The position numbers were made by a program, and so were the translations under genes. This document shows, piece after piece, positions 53,023 to 62,957 of a DNA stretch of 64,000 bases. How positions within the stretch are numbered: the stretch's first letter is position 1; each line of letters begins with the position of its first letter. This DNA is from Rhodococcus jostii RHA1. GTDB taxonomy: Bacteria; Actinomycetota; Actinomycetes; Mycobacteriales; Mycobacteriaceae. Under the pieces are notes generated by a model. The model was not told the DNA's origin, searched no databases, and worked only from the letters and a program-made list of their open reading frames with translations. The stretch covers positions 7,568,501 to 7,632,500 of the forward strand of contig NC_008268.1 in assembly GCF_000014565.1 (NCBI RefSeq), in the 5' to 3' direction.

Positions 53023-53431
53023 CGTGAACGGTCCGCCTCGGCTCGTACCATTCGGCGCCGGCAGGTTCTCCCGCCATGTTCCAGCTCCACGAGATGGTCG
53101 GTGCGATGCGCACATAGAGGCCGGGGCCGACCATTCCGTCCCGTTCCACCGGCTGATCGGCCGTGCCGTAGACCCGGATGGACCGCGCGACGAAAGGTTC
53201 GAACGACACCAGGTCGTCGACGACCAGCGACACCTTGTCGTTCCCGGCCCGGATGTTCCGGAACTTGCTGGTACCGGCGACGGACGGTCCGGAGCCTCCC
53301 ACCCAGAAGTCCGTTCCGTCGAACTCGAAGGCGAGTGGAACGACGTCGGGTTGCCCGTCAGCGCCTACGGTGGCGACGCGCGCGAGCGGCTGCGACCGCA
53401 GGTAGGCGATCTCTTCGTCCGTGAACGACAT
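53009..53431 (-). CDS. Pyridoxamine-5-phosphate-oxidase-fold (PPOX class) flavin/F420 protein
   Basis: 140 residues from ATG 53431 with GAGGAG upstream. The split-barrel fold starts FTDEEIAYLRSQPLARVATV then GADGQPDVVPLAFEFDG, and ends WSWNMAGEPAGAEWYEPRRT. This layout is typical of actinobacterial PPOX class F420-dependent oxidoreductases, though FMN or haem binding cannot be excluded. It overlaps the end of the radical SAM gene. Confidence 0.85.
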   Translation of the reverse strand: MSFTDEEIAYLRSQPLARVATVGADGQPDVVPLAFEFDGTDFWVGGSGPSVAGTSKFRNIRAGNDKVSLVVDDLVSFEPFVARSIRVYGTADQPVERDGMVGPGLYVRIAPTISWSWNMAGEPAGAEWYEPRRTVHVRRE

Positions 53432-53561
53432 GGAAATCTCCTCGTCGATGTCGACCGATGTCTCTGCGTCGACACTAACCAAGCGGATGAGTAACGCTCG
53501 CCGCCTTCCCAGAGACAAGGGGGAGAGAGGTTCGCCCGACGCGGACCAGCCGAGGAGCACC

Positions 53562-54017
53562 ATGCCTGTGGGAGATCTGGTTGTCCGATCGGCGGTGGTG
53601 GGTTCGCTCGCCGTGGCCGCACTACTCGGTGCACCGGCCGCCGCCGGGGCGGATGCTGCGACGCTGACCCCCACCTACACGATCGGACACGGTCTGAACC
53701 CCGGCGACTTCAGCGTGTGCGGTGGGCGCATCGACGCCCACGCGTCATCCGGCTACCCGGAGCCGTACGGGCCGAACTACGTGCTGTTGACGACGTACTT
53801 CGTGGGCCCCTCCCGGGTCTGCATGGTCGACGGAACCCTGCATTGGCGCAACCTCGACACCGGTGCCTCCGGGACGAAGCAGTGGGCGTTGAGCGGATGG
53901 GACGGTCCGGGCGCGCCGACAGCCGTGTACTTCGATCCGGGGGCGGGCCGGGTCGGCATCGAGATCACCACGAGCACCCCGAACATTCCGGGTACGGGCG
54001 AGTTCACGGCGTCCTGA
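53562..54017 (+). CDS. Small secreted protein of unknown function
   Basis: 151 residues from ATG 53562, with GAGGAG six bases upstream; a longer frame exists but has no site. The N-terminus is a signal peptide: VVRSAVVGSLAVAALLGAP then AAAGADA. The mature part has two cysteines (FSVCGGRIDAHA, GPSRVCMVDGTLHW) that could form one disulphide, and many Gly/Thr/Tyr residues as in beta-sandwich exported proteins. I do not recognise the family. It stands alone between convergent genes. Confidence 0.75.
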   Translation: MPVGDLVVRSAVVGSLAVAALLGAPAAAGADAATLTPTYTIGHGLNPGDFSVCGGRIDAHASSGYPEPYGPNYVLLTTYFVGPSRVCMVDGTLHWRNLDTGASGTKQWALSGWDGPGAPTAVYFDPGAGRVGIEITTSTPNIPGTGEFTAS

Positions 54018-54034
54018 GCGCAGGTGCGGCGGGT

Positions 54035-54751
54035 TCAGGCGAACACGTTGGCCAGCCAGGACTTCCACGCGTCCTGCGACTTCTCCTGGTCGGCGCCCGC
54101 AGCGAACAGGTGGTGCGCCGCGTCGACCGTTCCGCCGAACGCGTTGCGGCCGTAGAACCGGTACAGCGCATCGGCGGTCCGGATGCCGATGAAGTGCGGC
54201 GTCAGGTAGTCGACGACACCGTCCACGGTGCCGAAACCGGGGACGTCCACGGACACGGCGTCGCCTGCGGCGGAGGCGTCGGTCAGACTTAGCGCGCCGC
54301 GGAGGGTGGCCATCGCGCCAGGACCGGTGGACGTGTCCGGGCCGGCGGTCGTGATGTAGGTGGCCGCGCGGCCGGCGAAGTACTGGACATACTGGCCGAG
54401 GCTGTGGAGGTAGAACGTGGTGTGCTTGTCGGCGCCGTCGTACTGCGCGTCCCAGTCGTCGGTGAAGATGCCGCTGTGGACGTAGCGCAGCGCCGCGGTG
54501 CCGCCGTCGCGAGCCTCGATGAGGTATTCGAGGGCGTTGAACCAGCCGCCCGGACCTTCCTGCCGCACGGCGAACTTCTGCGGCGGCTCCCACGCGACGA
54601 CGGTGGGGTCGTCCGGTCCCTCGCTGCCCACACCGGGATCCAGTTCGGAGGGGAACATCCAGCCGCCGGTGCCGGTGGTGACGGCGGCGAACACCTCGTC
54701 CGGGCCGGCGTTCAGGACGACCTCGCGGCGAATCTCGAAGTTCTGGGACAT
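54035..54751 (-). CDS. SRPBCC-family (AHSA1-like) protein
   Basis: 238 residues from ATG 54751. AHSA1-like start FEIRREVVLNAGPDEVFAAV then GGWMFPSELDPGVGSEGPDD. The C-terminal third (GTVDGVVDYLTPHFIGIRTA) resembles a second half-copy of the fold. It lies two bases after the ArsR-type regulator gene, with a GAGGAG site inside that gene's end. ArsR-AHSA1 pairs are frequent in actinobacteria; the ligand is unknown. Confidence 0.87.
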   Translation of the reverse strand: MSQNFEIRREVVLNAGPDEVFAAVTTGTGGWMFPSELDPGVGSEGPDDPTVVAWEPPQKFAVRQEGPGGWFNALEYLIEARDGGTAALRYVHSGIFTDDWDAQYDGADKHTTFYLHSLGQYVQYFAGRAATYITTAGPDTSTGPGAMATLRGALSLTDASAAGDAVSVDVPGFGTVDGVVDYLTPHFIGIRTADALYRFYGRNAFGGTVDAAHHLFAAGADQEKSQDAWKSWLANVFA

Positions 54752-54753
54752 GG

Positions 54754-55380
54754 CTAGCTCTCCTCGTGACGGTTGTCCGGTGACTTAGCTTGTGCAGGAG
54801 GTATTTTCAGGCTGGGGTGCAGTGCGACGACGAGCCGGTGCCTGCGTCCGTTCGGGGCGTTCTCGTCGTGGTACCGGGCCACCAGGTGCTTCACGGACTC
54901 GCCGAGTTCGTCGGCGAAGGCGGACCGGTCGGCTGCGGACGCGAACCGGATCTCGCTGTCGATCGCGTAGGTGGCCAGCGGCTGACGCGCCGCGGTGGCG
55001 CCGGCGATCAACTCGCCGACCTCACGCACCAGTCGCGCGGCCAGTGCCACCAGCCAACGGGCCGACAGTTGGTCCGGTGACCGGTCGGGATCGGGTGCGA
55101 GGGCGGCGAACGCGGCGGGGGAGATGACGTACGACGCCGCGGTGGCCTGGAAGACCCGCTCGGTGACGTTGCCCTTCTTGCGTTCCTCGACGAGTTCGAC
55201 GAGGCCGTGCTCCTCGAGTGCCCGCAGGTGGTAGTTGGCCTTCTGCCGCGTCAATCCGACCGTCGCGGCGATGGAACTCGCCGAACCGGGTTCGGCTAGC
55301 GCCGCGAGCAACCGCGCCCGGACCGGGTCCAGGGAGATCTCCGCGGCGGCCGCCTGATCGATCACTGCTACGTCCAACAT
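54754..55380 (-). CDS. ArsR-type winged-helix regulator
   Basis: 208 residues. The helix-turn-helix is LARLLAALAEPGSASSIAAT-like (VRARLLAALAEPGSASSIAA, TVGLTRQKANYHLRALEEHG). The recognition-helix segment RQKANYHLRALEEHGLV is typical of HTH_20 ArsR proteins. A long C-terminal helical part follows. No metal-binding cysteines are seen, so it is not a classical metal sensor. It is followed after two bases by the SRPBCC gene it probably controls, and the upstream inverted repeat may be its site. Confidence 0.88.
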   Translation of the reverse strand: MLDVAVIDQAAAAEISLDPVRARLLAALAEPGSASSIAATVGLTRQKANYHLRALEEHGLVELVEERKKGNVTERVFQATAASYVISPAAFAALAPDPDRSPDQLSARWLVALAARLVREVGELIAGATAARQPLATYAIDSEIRFASAADRSAFADELGESVKHLVARYHDENAPNGRRHRLVVALHPSLKIPPAQAKSPDNRHEES

Positions 55381-55392
55381 GCGTCAACTGTC

Positions 55393-55436
55393 GCACCGAC
55401 AGCAAATTCTGTCAAGACAAAAATAATTGTCGGTGC
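55393..55436 (-). promoter_or_regulatory. Inverted repeat and promoter upstream of the ArsR gene
   Basis: GCACCGACA (55393-55401) and TGTCGGTGC (55428-55436) are perfect complements, 26 bases apart, starting 13 bases before the regulator's start codon. A minus-strand TTGACA lies between them at 55410-55415. The layout fits self-repression. Confidence 0.5.
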
Positions 55437-55445
55437 GGTGATCGG

Positions 55446-56372
55446 TCAGCGCAGCGCGGGCGGGTTGTTCAGATCGCGCGCCGAATAGGTGTCGCAGGCC
55501 TGGACCTGACCGGTCCGGTACCCGGTGGCGAACCACTTCTGGCGCTGCTCCGAGGAGCCGTGCGTCCAGCCCTCCGGATTCACCCGAGCGCCCGCGGACT
55601 GCTGGATCCGGTCGTCACCGACCGACGAGGCGGCGGAGAGGGCGTCGTCGATGTCGGTGTCGGTGAGGGTGTTCAGGAACGGCGGCCCGCCGTCGGGGCC
55701 GGGGAGGCTGTCGGCGTAGTGGGCCCACACGCCCGCGTAGCAGTCGGCCTGCAACTCGGTTCGCACCGCGGCCGAGTCGGCGCCCCGCGGGTCGGCCTGC
55801 GCCCGCCCGATGTCGCCGAGCTGATTCTGGACGTGGTGGCCGAACTCGTGCGCCACGACGTACTCCTGCGCCAGCGGTCCGCCGCTGGAACCGAAACGGT
55901 CGACGAGGAGCTGGAAGAAGCTGGTGTCGAAGTACGCCGTCGAGTCCGCCGGGCAGTAGAACGGTCCGACCTCGCTGGTGGCGTTACCGCAGCCGGTGTT
56001 GACCGAACCGGAGAACAGCACGACCTCCGGCGGCACGTACGCGGTGCCGGTCTGTTTCGCGAGCTCCTGCTCCCACACGGAGTCGAGACTGCCTGCGGTG
56101 AACACCACCCGGCAGTTCACGTCGCGGTTGGCGTCCGCGCCGGTCTCGCAGCCGGCGAGGCCGGCGCCGGAATCCTGGTTGGCGGAATCGGTGGTGCCGC
56201 TGAGGCCGCCGAGCAGCGATCCGGGATCGCCGCCGAGGAGCAGTGCGAGGACCAGCACGATCAGGCCGCCGGCGCCGCCGCCCATCGCGAACTTGCCGCC
56301 GAGGCCGCCGCCGCCTCCGCCGCCGACCGACACCCGGCCGGAGTCCATTCGGGCGCCCTCGTTGAAGGTCAT
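55446..56372 (-). CDS. Neutral zinc metallopeptidase, YpfJ family
   Basis: 308 residues. A glycine-rich cytoplasmic start is followed by one membrane segment, GAGGLIVLVLALLLGG. The outer domain has the zinc site VVAHEFGHHVQNQLG (HExxH) and the third-ligand region RTELQADCYAGVWAHY. Four cysteines suggest disulphides outside the cell. The family (PF04228) is widespread, with unknown substrates. It is divergent from aspS. Confidence 0.92.
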   Translation of the reverse strand: MTFNEGARMDSGRVSVGGGGGGGLGGKFAMGGGAGGLIVLVLALLLGGDPGSLLGGLSGTTDSANQDSGAGLAGCETGADANRDVNCRVVFTAGSLDSVWEQELAKQTGTAYVPPEVVLFSGSVNTGCGNATSEVGPFYCPADSTAYFDTSFFQLLVDRFGSSGGPLAQEYVVAHEFGHHVQNQLGDIGRAQADPRGADSAAVRTELQADCYAGVWAHYADSLPGPDGGPPFLNTLTDTDIDDALSAASSVGDDRIQQSAGARVNPEGWTHGSSEQRQKWFATGYRTGQVQACDTYSARDLNNPPALR

Positions 56373-56515
56373 GTGTCGTCGCTTTCTCTGCAGTTTTCCG
56401 GTGCGTGCCGATCGAGCCTCGCACGTGAAGCGGGTATGCGTTTCCGCTCACGCACGGTGTCTCCGTAGGATCTCAGCCAACGAAGTAGCTTGCCCCATGT
56501 TTCGAAAGGAATCCC

Positions 56516-58324
56516 GTGCTGCGCACACATCTCGCCGGTTCATTGCGAGCCGAGCAGGCCCAGCAGACCGTAACCCTCACCGGTTGGGTTGCCAGGCGTC
56601 GTGATCACGGCGGGGTGATCTTCATCGATTTACGTGACGCGTCGGGTGTCTCCCAGGTGGTGTTCCGGGAGGGCGCCGCCGCCGAGCAGGCTCACCGTCT
56701 GCGCGCGGAGTACTGCGTCAAGGTGACCGGCGTGGTCGAGGTACGTCCCGAGGGCAACCAGAACTTCGAGATCCCCACCGGGGCCATCGAGGTCAACGTC
56801 ACCGACCTCGAGGTCCTCAACGAGAGCGCACCGCTGCCGTTCCAGCTGGACGACCAGGCCGGAGAGGAAGCGCGCCTGAAGTACCGCTACCTGGACCTGC
56901 GCCGTGAGGGCCCCGGTCACGCCATCCGGTTGCGGTCCAAGGTCAACGCCGCGGCCCGAGCCGTGCTCGCGCACCACGAGTTCGTCGAGGTCGAGACGCC
57001 CACGTTGACGCGGTCGACGCCGGAGGGCGCCCGCGACTTCCTGGTTCCCGCGCGACTGCAGCCGGGCAGCTTCTACGCGTTGCCGCAGAGCCCGCAGCTG
57101 TTCAAGCAGCTGCTCATGGTCGGTGGCATCGAACGCTACTACCAGATCGCGCGCTGCTACCGCGACGAGGACTTCCGCGCGGACCGCCAGCCCGAGTTCA
57201 CTCAGCTCGACATCGAGATGAGCTTCGTCAACCAGGACGACGTCATCCTCCTCGCCGAGGAGGTGCTGTCGTCGCTGTGGAAGCTGGTCGGGCACGAGAT
57301 CAAGACGCCGATCGCGCGCATGACGTACGCGGAGGCGATGCGTCGCTACGGCTCCGACAAGCCGGACCTGCGCTTCGGCGTCGAACTGGTCGAGTGCGCC
57401 GAGTTCTTCAAGGACACCACGTTCCGGGTCTTCCAGCAGGAATACGTCGGCGCGGTGGTCATGCCCGGCGGTGCGAGCCAGCCGCGTAAGCAGCTCGACG
57501 CGTGGCAGGAATGGGCGAAGCAGCGCGGGGCCAAGGGCCTGGCGTACGTGCTCGTCGGCGAGGACGGCACGCTCGGCGGACCGGTGGCCAAGAACCTCAC
57601 CGACACCGAGCGCGAGGGCCTCGCCGCGCACGTCGGGGCGAAGCCGGGCGACTGCATCTTCTTCGCCGCCGGCACCACCAAGTCGTCGCGTGCGCTGCTC
57701 GGTGCCGCGCGTGGCGAGATCGCCCGCAAGCAGAACCTCATCGACCCGGACGCGTGGGCGTTCGTGTGGGTCGTCGACGCACCGCTGTTCGAGCCGACCG
57801 CGGACGCCACCGCGAGCGGCGACGTCGCGCTCGGCTACAGCGCCTGGACGGCGGTGCACCACGCGTTCACCTCGCCCAAGCCGGAGTCGATCGACACGTT
57901 CGACACCGACCCGGGGTCCGCGCTCGCGTACGCCTACGACATCGTCTGTAACGGCAACGAGATCGGTGGCGGCAGTATCCGTATCCACCGCAAGGACATT
58001 CAGGAGCGAGTGTTCAAGGTGATGGGCATCTCCCACGAGGAGGCCGAGGAGAAGTTCGGCTTCCTGCTCGACGCGTTCGCGTTCGGCGCCCCGCCGCACG
58101 GCGGCATCGCGTTCGGCTGGGACCGCATCACCGCCCTGCTGGCCGGGGTCGATTCGATCCGCGAGGTCATCGCGTTCCCGAAGTCGGGCGGCGGCGTCGA
58201 TCCCCTGACCAATGCTCCGGCTCCGATCACCGCGCAGCAGCGCAAGGAGTCCGGGGTGGACGCCAAGCCGGAGCCGAAGGGCGACGCCGCGTCGGCCAAG
58301 CCCGACGCACCCGCAGACAAGTAG
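56516..58324 (+). CDS. aspS: Aspartate-tRNA(Asp/Asn) ligase
   Basis: 602 residues from GTG 56516, with GAAAGGA upstream. An OB-fold anticodon domain comes first ([20 protein letters not shown]), then class II motif 2 ([20 protein letters not shown]), the bacterial GAD insertion, and motif 3 ([16 protein letters not shown]). Its length is usual for bacterial AspRS. Actinobacteria commonly use a non-discriminating enzyme with GatCAB, and I cannot tell from sequence alone. It is an essential translation gene and anchors the window's core-like region. Confidence 0.97.
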   Translation: MLRTHLAGSLRAEQAQQTVTLTGWVARRRDHGGVIFIDLRDASGVSQVVFREGAAAEQAHRLRAEYCVKVTGVVEVRPEGNQNFEIPTGAIEVNVTDLEVLNESAPLPFQLDDQAGEEARLKYRYLDLRREGPGHAIRLRSKVNAAARAVLAHHEFVEVETPTLTRSTPEGARDFLVPARLQPGSFYALPQSPQLFKQLLMVGGIERYYQIARCYRDEDFRADRQPEFTQLDIEMSFVNQDDVILLAEEVLSSLWKLVGHEIKTPIARMTYAEAMRRYGSDKPDLRFGVELVECAEFFKDTTFRVFQQEYVGAVVMPGGASQPRKQLDAWQEWAKQRGAKGLAYVLVGEDGTLGGPVAKNLTDTEREGLAAHVGAKPGDCIFFAAGTTKSSRALLGAARGEIARKQNLIDPDAWAFVWVVDAPLFEPTADATASGDVALGYSAWTAVHHAFTSPKPESIDTFDTDPGSALAYAYDIVCNGNEIGGGSIRIHRKDIQERVFKVMGISHEEAEEKFGFLLDAFAFGAPPHGGIAFGWDRITALLAGVDSIREVIAFPKSGGGVDPLTNAPAPITAQQRKESGVDAKPEPKGDAASAKPDAPADK

Positions 58325-58329
58325 GCGGG

Positions 58330-58354
58330 TCCGCCGGCGGTATCTGCCGGCGGA
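58330..58354 (+). terminator. Hairpin after aspS
   Basis: TCCGCCGGC and GCCGGCGGA form nine-base arms around a seven-base loop, six bases after the aspS stop. No U-run follows, but the place and stability suit an actinobacterial terminator. Confidence 0.6.
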
Positions 58355-58394
58355 ACTCGATTGACCGGACGACGCGGAACAGCCGGGGGACACG

Positions 58395-59366
58395 ATGTTG
58401 CACCTGCGAGTGATCTGTCCGGCCGAGCGCACCGAGGACGTCCTCGGTGTGCTCGCCGCGGAACCCGGCGCCACCCACGTGGTGGTGCTGCGCGCCGCCG
58501 CAATCGACCCCGCCGGCGACGCGATCCAGACCGACGTGGCCCGCGAATCCGCGAACGACGTCATCGACGCGCTCGAGGCCCTGGGAATCGATCGCACCGG
58601 CGCGATCACGGTGGTGCCCGTCGAAACGGTGCTGTCGAAGTCCGCACACGACGCGGAGAAGGCGGCTCCGGGCGATCCCGCGGACAGCGTCGTGTGGGAG
58701 GAACTGGTCAGCCGGACGCGCGAGGAGTCGACACTCAACGGCACCTTCCTCGCGTTCCTCACCATCGCCTGCCTGCTGGCCGCGGTCGGTGTGGTGACCG
58801 ACTCGCCGATCACCGTCGTCGGGGCCATGGTGGTGGGGCCGGAATTCGGCCCGCTCGCCGCACTCGCCGTCGCGCTGATGCGGCGCAAGCTCGGTCTGGC
58901 CCGGCGGTCGCTGATCGCCCTGCTCGTCGGTTTCCCGTTCGCGATGGCGGCCACGCTGGTCGCGACGCTGCTGATGGAGCGGGTCGGCTGGATGGAGTTC
59001 GAGAGCATCGAGTCCCTCGACCAGGTCGATTTCATCTACCGGGTCGGACCGCTCTCGCTGATCGTCGCGCTCCTCGCCGGCGCGGCAGGCATGCTCGCGC
59101 TCGTGTCCGCGAAGTCGGCGGCACTCGTCGGCGTGTTCATCTCGGTCACCACCGTTCCCGCGGCGGGATTCGCCGCCGTCGCGGTCACCGTGGGCGAATG
59201 GCGCGTCGCGGCGCTGGCGGCGCTGCAGCTCGGTGTCAACATGGTGGGCATCGTGATCGCAGGGGTTCTCGTTCTGGCACTGCGATTGCGCAGCGGCGGC
59301 GATCCCCGCCGGCTACTCGAGCAGGCGCGGAAAGAGCGGTCCGTGGCACAGAGGCGGAGGGCCTGA
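58395..59366 (+). CDS. DUF389 membrane protein
   Basis: 323 residues. A soluble N-terminal part (LHLRVICPAERTEDVLGVLA) of about 110 residues precedes five or six hydrophobic segments (FLAFLTIACLLAAVGVVTDS, ITVVGAMVVGPEFGPLAALA, VSAKSAALVGVFISVTTVPA). VVGAMVVGPEFGP is the DUF389 hallmark. The function is unknown. Its stop overlaps the next start by one base (TGATG), joining it to the ATP-grasp gene. Confidence 0.9.
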   Translation: MLHLRVICPAERTEDVLGVLAAEPGATHVVVLRAAAIDPAGDAIQTDVARESANDVIDALEALGIDRTGAITVVPVETVLSKSAHDAEKAAPGDPADSVVWEELVSRTREESTLNGTFLAFLTIACLLAAVGVVTDSPITVVGAMVVGPEFGPLAALAVALMRRKLGLARRSLIALLVGFPFAMAATLVATLLMERVGWMEFESIESLDQVDFIYRVGPLSLIVALLAGAAGMLALVSAKSAALVGVFISVTTVPAAGFAAVAVTVGEWRVAALAALQLGVNMVGIVIAGVLVLALRLRSGGDPRRLLEQARKERSVAQRRRA

Positions 59367-61945
59367 TGATCGTGTCACCGCACGACGGCGCGGGCTACGA
59401 CGAACTCTTCGGCGACGGCGGCGACGTCCGGGAACCGTGGGCGGAGCTGGCCCGGGACTTCACCGGCGGCGGGCCGGACTCCGTCCGCCGCCTGCAGTCC
59501 CGCATCCGGCTTCTCGTCGACAACCACGGGATCACCTACAACCCCCTCGACGGATCGGACGCCCCGACCGTGCCGCCGCGGTGGGAGATCGACGCGGTCC
59601 CGCTGATCGTCGCGGCCGAGGAATGGGAACAGCTCGCAGCGGGCTTCGTGCAGCGCTCCCGCCTCCTCGACGCGGTACTCGCCGATCTGTACGGACCGAT
59701 GGCGCTCGTCCGGAGCGGCGCCGTGCCGGCCCGCACGGTGTTCGGGCACCCGGGGTACGTCCGTGCGGCGCACGGCATCACGGTGCCGGGCCGCCATCAA
59801 CTGTTCCTGCACGGACTCGACGTCGGCCGCGGGGCCGACGGCACGTTCCACGCGCTGCGCGACCACACGCAGTCCCCGGCAGGCGCCGGTTACGCGATGG
59901 CGGATCGCCGCGTCGTCGCCCGCGCGATGCCCGGCATCTACGAGACCGTCGGCCCGCGTCCGCTGTCCTCCTTCGCCCAGTCGATGCGGCTCGCGGCGAT
60001 CGACGCCGCCCCCGCGGGCACCGAAGACCCCCTGGTCGTCGTCCTCAGCCCCCGCACCCGGTCCGAGGCGGCATTCGATCAGGCGTATCTCGCGACCGTC
60101 CTCGGCTTCCCGCTGGTGGAGAGCGCCGACCTGGTGGTCCGCGACGGCCACGTGTGGATGCGCTCGCTCGGCAATCTGGAACGCGTCGACGTGATCGTCC
60201 GGCGGGTGGACGCCGACCTCGCCGACCCCCTCGACCTGCGCCCCGACTCCCGGTCGGGCGTGGTCGGGCTCGTCGAGGTGCTGCGACGGGGAGCGGTGAC
60301 CGTCGTCAACCCCCTCGGCAGCGGAATCCTCGAGAACCCGGCCCTCACCAGGCTGCTCCCGGACCTGTGCCGTCGTCTCCTCGACGAGGACCTACTCCTG
60401 CCGTCGGTTCCGAGTTTCTGGGGTGGCGACCGGTCGGAGCTGTCGCACATCCTCGCGAACGCCTCGTCGATGGTGCTGCGCGCGGTGCACGGGGGGTCGC
60501 CGATCGTGCCAGCCGAGCTCGGTGCCGCTGACCGGGACACCCTGCTGGACCGGGTGCGGGCCGAACCCGAGCGGTGGGTCGGGCAGATCGTCCCGGACCC
60601 CTCGTATGCGCCCGCGGCCGACGGATCCGGCGACGTCTTCCTCGCACCGGTCGGGGTGCGGCTGTTCACCGTGGCGCAGCAGGTCGGATTCACCCCCATG
60701 GCCGGAGGTCTCGGCACGTCTCTCGTTCCCGGGGCCGAGCGCGGCGACCGGCGTCACGTCGGCGCGAAGGACGTCTGGATCCGGTTGGCCCAGCGCACCG
60801 CGTCCACCGATCCGGGGGACGCCGCCGACCGCGACGGGGAAGCCCTGCCCACGTATGCGGCGACGACGTCCGACCTGATGACGTCGCCGCGCGCACTGAC
60901 CGAACTGTTCTGGATGGGCCGGTTCGCCGAGCGCGCCGAGGGTGCGGCACGCCTGATGATCGCCGTCGGCGAGAAGTACCGCGACTACCGCCTGCGACCG
61001 TGGCTCGCGGGCGGCGGAAGCCTCCCGATCCTGCTCGACACGGTCCTGTTGGTCGCCGACGCCGGGAACCGCCCGGAGGAGCCCGGTCGCTGTGCCGAGT
61101 CCGGCTCGGATCCGGTCGCCGACCAGTTGCGGGTGCGCTCGGAGTTCCGTTCGCTGACGGTCGACCCCGGCCGGGACGGGTCGCTCGCGCACGCGGTCCG
61201 TGGCGTCGAGCAGGCCGCGCGGGCCGTGCGCGGGCAACTGTCCACCGACATCTGGGCCGTCCTCAGTTCCGTCGAACGCGCACTCGGACAGGTCGCCGCC
61301 GACACGGCCGACGACGGGTCCGTGCTGTTCGAGGCGCAGTCCGCAGTACTCGGTGGGATGCTCGCTCTGTCCGGAGTCGCCGCGGAATCGCTGGTCCGGG
61401 ACACCGGCTGGCACGTCATGGACATCGGGAAGCGAATCGAGCGGGCAGCCACCCTGACCGCGCTCGTGGAGTCCACGCTGCGACGGAAGACGGACCCGGC
61501 GACCGAGCGGGCGGTGATCGAATCGCTCCTCGTCGCCACCGAGAGTTCCGTCGTCTATCGCCGCCGCAATCGGAGCATCCGCCCGGCCGCCGTGGCCGAG
61601 TTGCTGCTGTTCGACGTGAAGAACCCGCGGTCGCTGGCGTTCCAGCTCGAGGCGCTCCGTGCGAATCTGACCGCACTGCCGGACGCCTCGGGTGCGTCGC
61701 GTGCGGAGCGGCTCGTCGAGGACATGGTCAATACCGTGCGGCGCGTCGACCCTGCTCGACTCGAATCGGTCGACGCGACCGGGTCCCGGAAGGAGCTGGG
61801 TGAGCTGACGGCCACGATGCGCGCACTGCTGAGCGAACTGTCCGACGTGATGTTGAAAGGTCAGCTGTCGCTGCCGGGCGGCACCCAGCCGCTGTGGGGC
61901 AGCGGGACCACGTGGAGCGCCGCGCAGGGCGGGGTTCCCGCATGA
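59366..61945 (+). CDS. Circularly permuted ATP-grasp (type 2) fused to alpha-E domain protein
   Basis: 859 residues from ATG 59366, preceded by GGCGGAGGG. The first about 490 residues are the permuted ATP-grasp unit (YNPLDGSDAPTVPPRWEIDA, VVLSPRTRSEAAFDQAYLA, NPLGSGILENPALTRLLPDL). The rest is an alpha-E helical domain (ALTELFWMGRFAERAEGAAR, DTGWHVMDIGKRIERAATLT). In many bacteria these are two separate genes beside a transglutaminase. The set is thought, from comparative genomics, to make or attach peptide bonds; the substrate is unknown. It overlaps the transglutaminase gene by four bases. Confidence 0.9.
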   Translation: MIVSPHDGAGYDELFGDGGDVREPWAELARDFTGGGPDSVRRLQSRIRLLVDNHGITYNPLDGSDAPTVPPRWEIDAVPLIVAAEEWEQLAAGFVQRSRLLDAVLADLYGPMALVRSGAVPARTVFGHPGYVRAAHGITVPGRHQLFLHGLDVGRGADGTFHALRDHTQSPAGAGYAMADRRVVARAMPGIYETVGPRPLSSFAQSMRLAAIDAAPAGTEDPLVVVLSPRTRSEAAFDQAYLATVLGFPLVESADLVVRDGHVWMRSLGNLERVDVIVRRVDADLADPLDLRPDSRSGVVGLVEVLRRGAVTVVNPLGSGILENPALTRLLPDLCRRLLDEDLLLPSVPSFWGGDRSELSHILANASSMVLRAVHGGSPIVPAELGAADRDTLLDRVRAEPERWVGQIVPDPSYAPAADGSGDVFLAPVGVRLFTVAQQVGFTPMAGGLGTSLVPGAERGDRRHVGAKDVWIRLAQRTASTDPGDAADRDGEALPTYAATTSDLMTSPRALTELFWMGRFAERAEGAARLMIAVGEKYRDYRLRPWLAGGGSLPILLDTVLLVADAGNRPEEPGRCAESGSDPVADQLRVRSEFRSLTVDPGRDGSLAHAVRGVEQAARAVRGQLSTDIWAVLSSVERALGQVAADTADDGSVLFEAQSAVLGGMLALSGVAAESLVRDTGWHVMDIGKRIERAATLTALVESTLRRKTDPATERAVIESLLVATESSVVYRRRNRSIRPAAVAELLLFDVKNPRSLAFQLEALRANLTALPDASGASRAERLVEDMVNTVRRVDPARLESVDATGSRKELGELTATMRALLSELSDVMLKGQLSLPGGTQPLWGSGTTWSAAQGGVPA

Positions 61946-62892
61946 CCGACGTGTCGCCCCGCACAGACGAGGCAGCGGAACGGCCGGTGCTGCGCCGATA
62001 CAGGATCACCCACCGCACCACGTACACGTACTCGGGGCCGGTGTCCTCGTCGTACGGCCGGGGTTATCTCCTGCCCCGCGACACCGAGGAACAGCGATGC
62101 GTGAGTTCCGTCGTCGACATCTCGCCGGTGCCCGCGGACCGTTCCACCGGGTCCGACGTGTACGGCAACCGGGACCTGTACTTCCAGGTGAGCACGCCGC
62201 ACGAGGAACTGGTCGTGGCGGCCGAATCCGAGATCGAGGTCTACGGACCCGACAAGACCGGACTCGCCGCCGCACCCGCGAACGCGCCGTGGGAATTGTC
62301 CCGCCCCGTGGGAACCGAGGGGGCGATGGCGCAGGAGTTCGTGCTCGACCTCGAACCCCCCGAGATCAGCGACGCAGTCCGCGAGTACGCGGCGCCGAGT
62401 TTCCCACCGGAACGGCCCCTCGCCGACGCGGTGGTCGATCTCACCACGCGCATCCACCGCGACTTCCAGTACAAGTCGGGGTCGACGTCGGTCTCCACGC
62501 GCGTCGCGGAGGTGCTCGAGAAGCGGTCGGGGGTGTGCCAGGACTTCGCTCGGCTCGCCATCGCCTGCCTGCGCTCGCGGGGACTCGCGGCCCGGTACGT
62601 GTCCGGCTATCTGGCGACGCAACCGCCGCCCGGCAAGGAACGGATGATCGGCGTCGACGCCACCCACGCCTGGGCGGCCGTGTGGATGCCGGGGGACCGG
62701 TGGCTCGCCTTCGACCCCACCAACGACCAGCTCGTCGACGAGCGGTACACCGTGGTCGCGTGGGGCCGGGACTACGCGGACGTGCCGCCCCTGCGCGGTG
62801 TCATATACACAGAGGCACGAAACAGCACCATTGCGGTGTCGGTTGACGTGGCGCCGATCGAAGTGCTCGCGCCGGATCAGCCGAAATGCTGA
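61942..62892 (+). CDS. Transglutaminase-like cysteine protease family protein
   Basis: 316 residues from ATG 61942, in ATGA overlap with the ATP-grasp gene. An N-terminal beta domain (YRITHRTTYTYSGPVSSSYG) precedes the catalytic core: Cys in KRSGVCQDFARLAIACLRSR, His in DATHAWAAVWMPGD and Asp in WLAFDPTNDQ. It is the usual third member of the ATP-grasp/alpha-E system and may cleave or trim what the ligase makes. Confidence 0.93.
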   Translation: MTDVSPRTDEAAERPVLRRYRITHRTTYTYSGPVSSSYGRGYLLPRDTEEQRCVSSVVDISPVPADRSTGSDVYGNRDLYFQVSTPHEELVVAAESEIEVYGPDKTGLAAAPANAPWELSRPVGTEGAMAQEFVLDLEPPEISDAVREYAAPSFPPERPLADAVVDLTTRIHRDFQYKSGSTSVSTRVAEVLEKRSGVCQDFARLAIACLRSRGLAARYVSGYLATQPPPGKERMIGVDATHAWAAVWMPGDRWLAFDPTNDQLVDERYTVVAWGRDYADVPPLRGVIYTEARNSTIAVSVDVAPIEVLAPDQPKC

Positions 62893-62957
62893 AATTCATC
62901 CGGGCTTCCGGTGGAGGACTCGATGATCCGTGTCACTAGCAGGTAAGTTGGTCCGCG

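Noticed and set aside
56630..59035. 801-codon open frame on the minus strand
   Set aside because: It lies opposite aspS and the DUF389 gene; composition is arginine/valine-rich as expected for the antisense of GC-rich genes, and no motif is present.
58361..59365. Upstream extension of the ATP-grasp/alpha-E reading frame
   Set aside because: It overlaps the DUF389 gene out of frame; TGATG coupling and GGCGGAGGG support the start at 59366.
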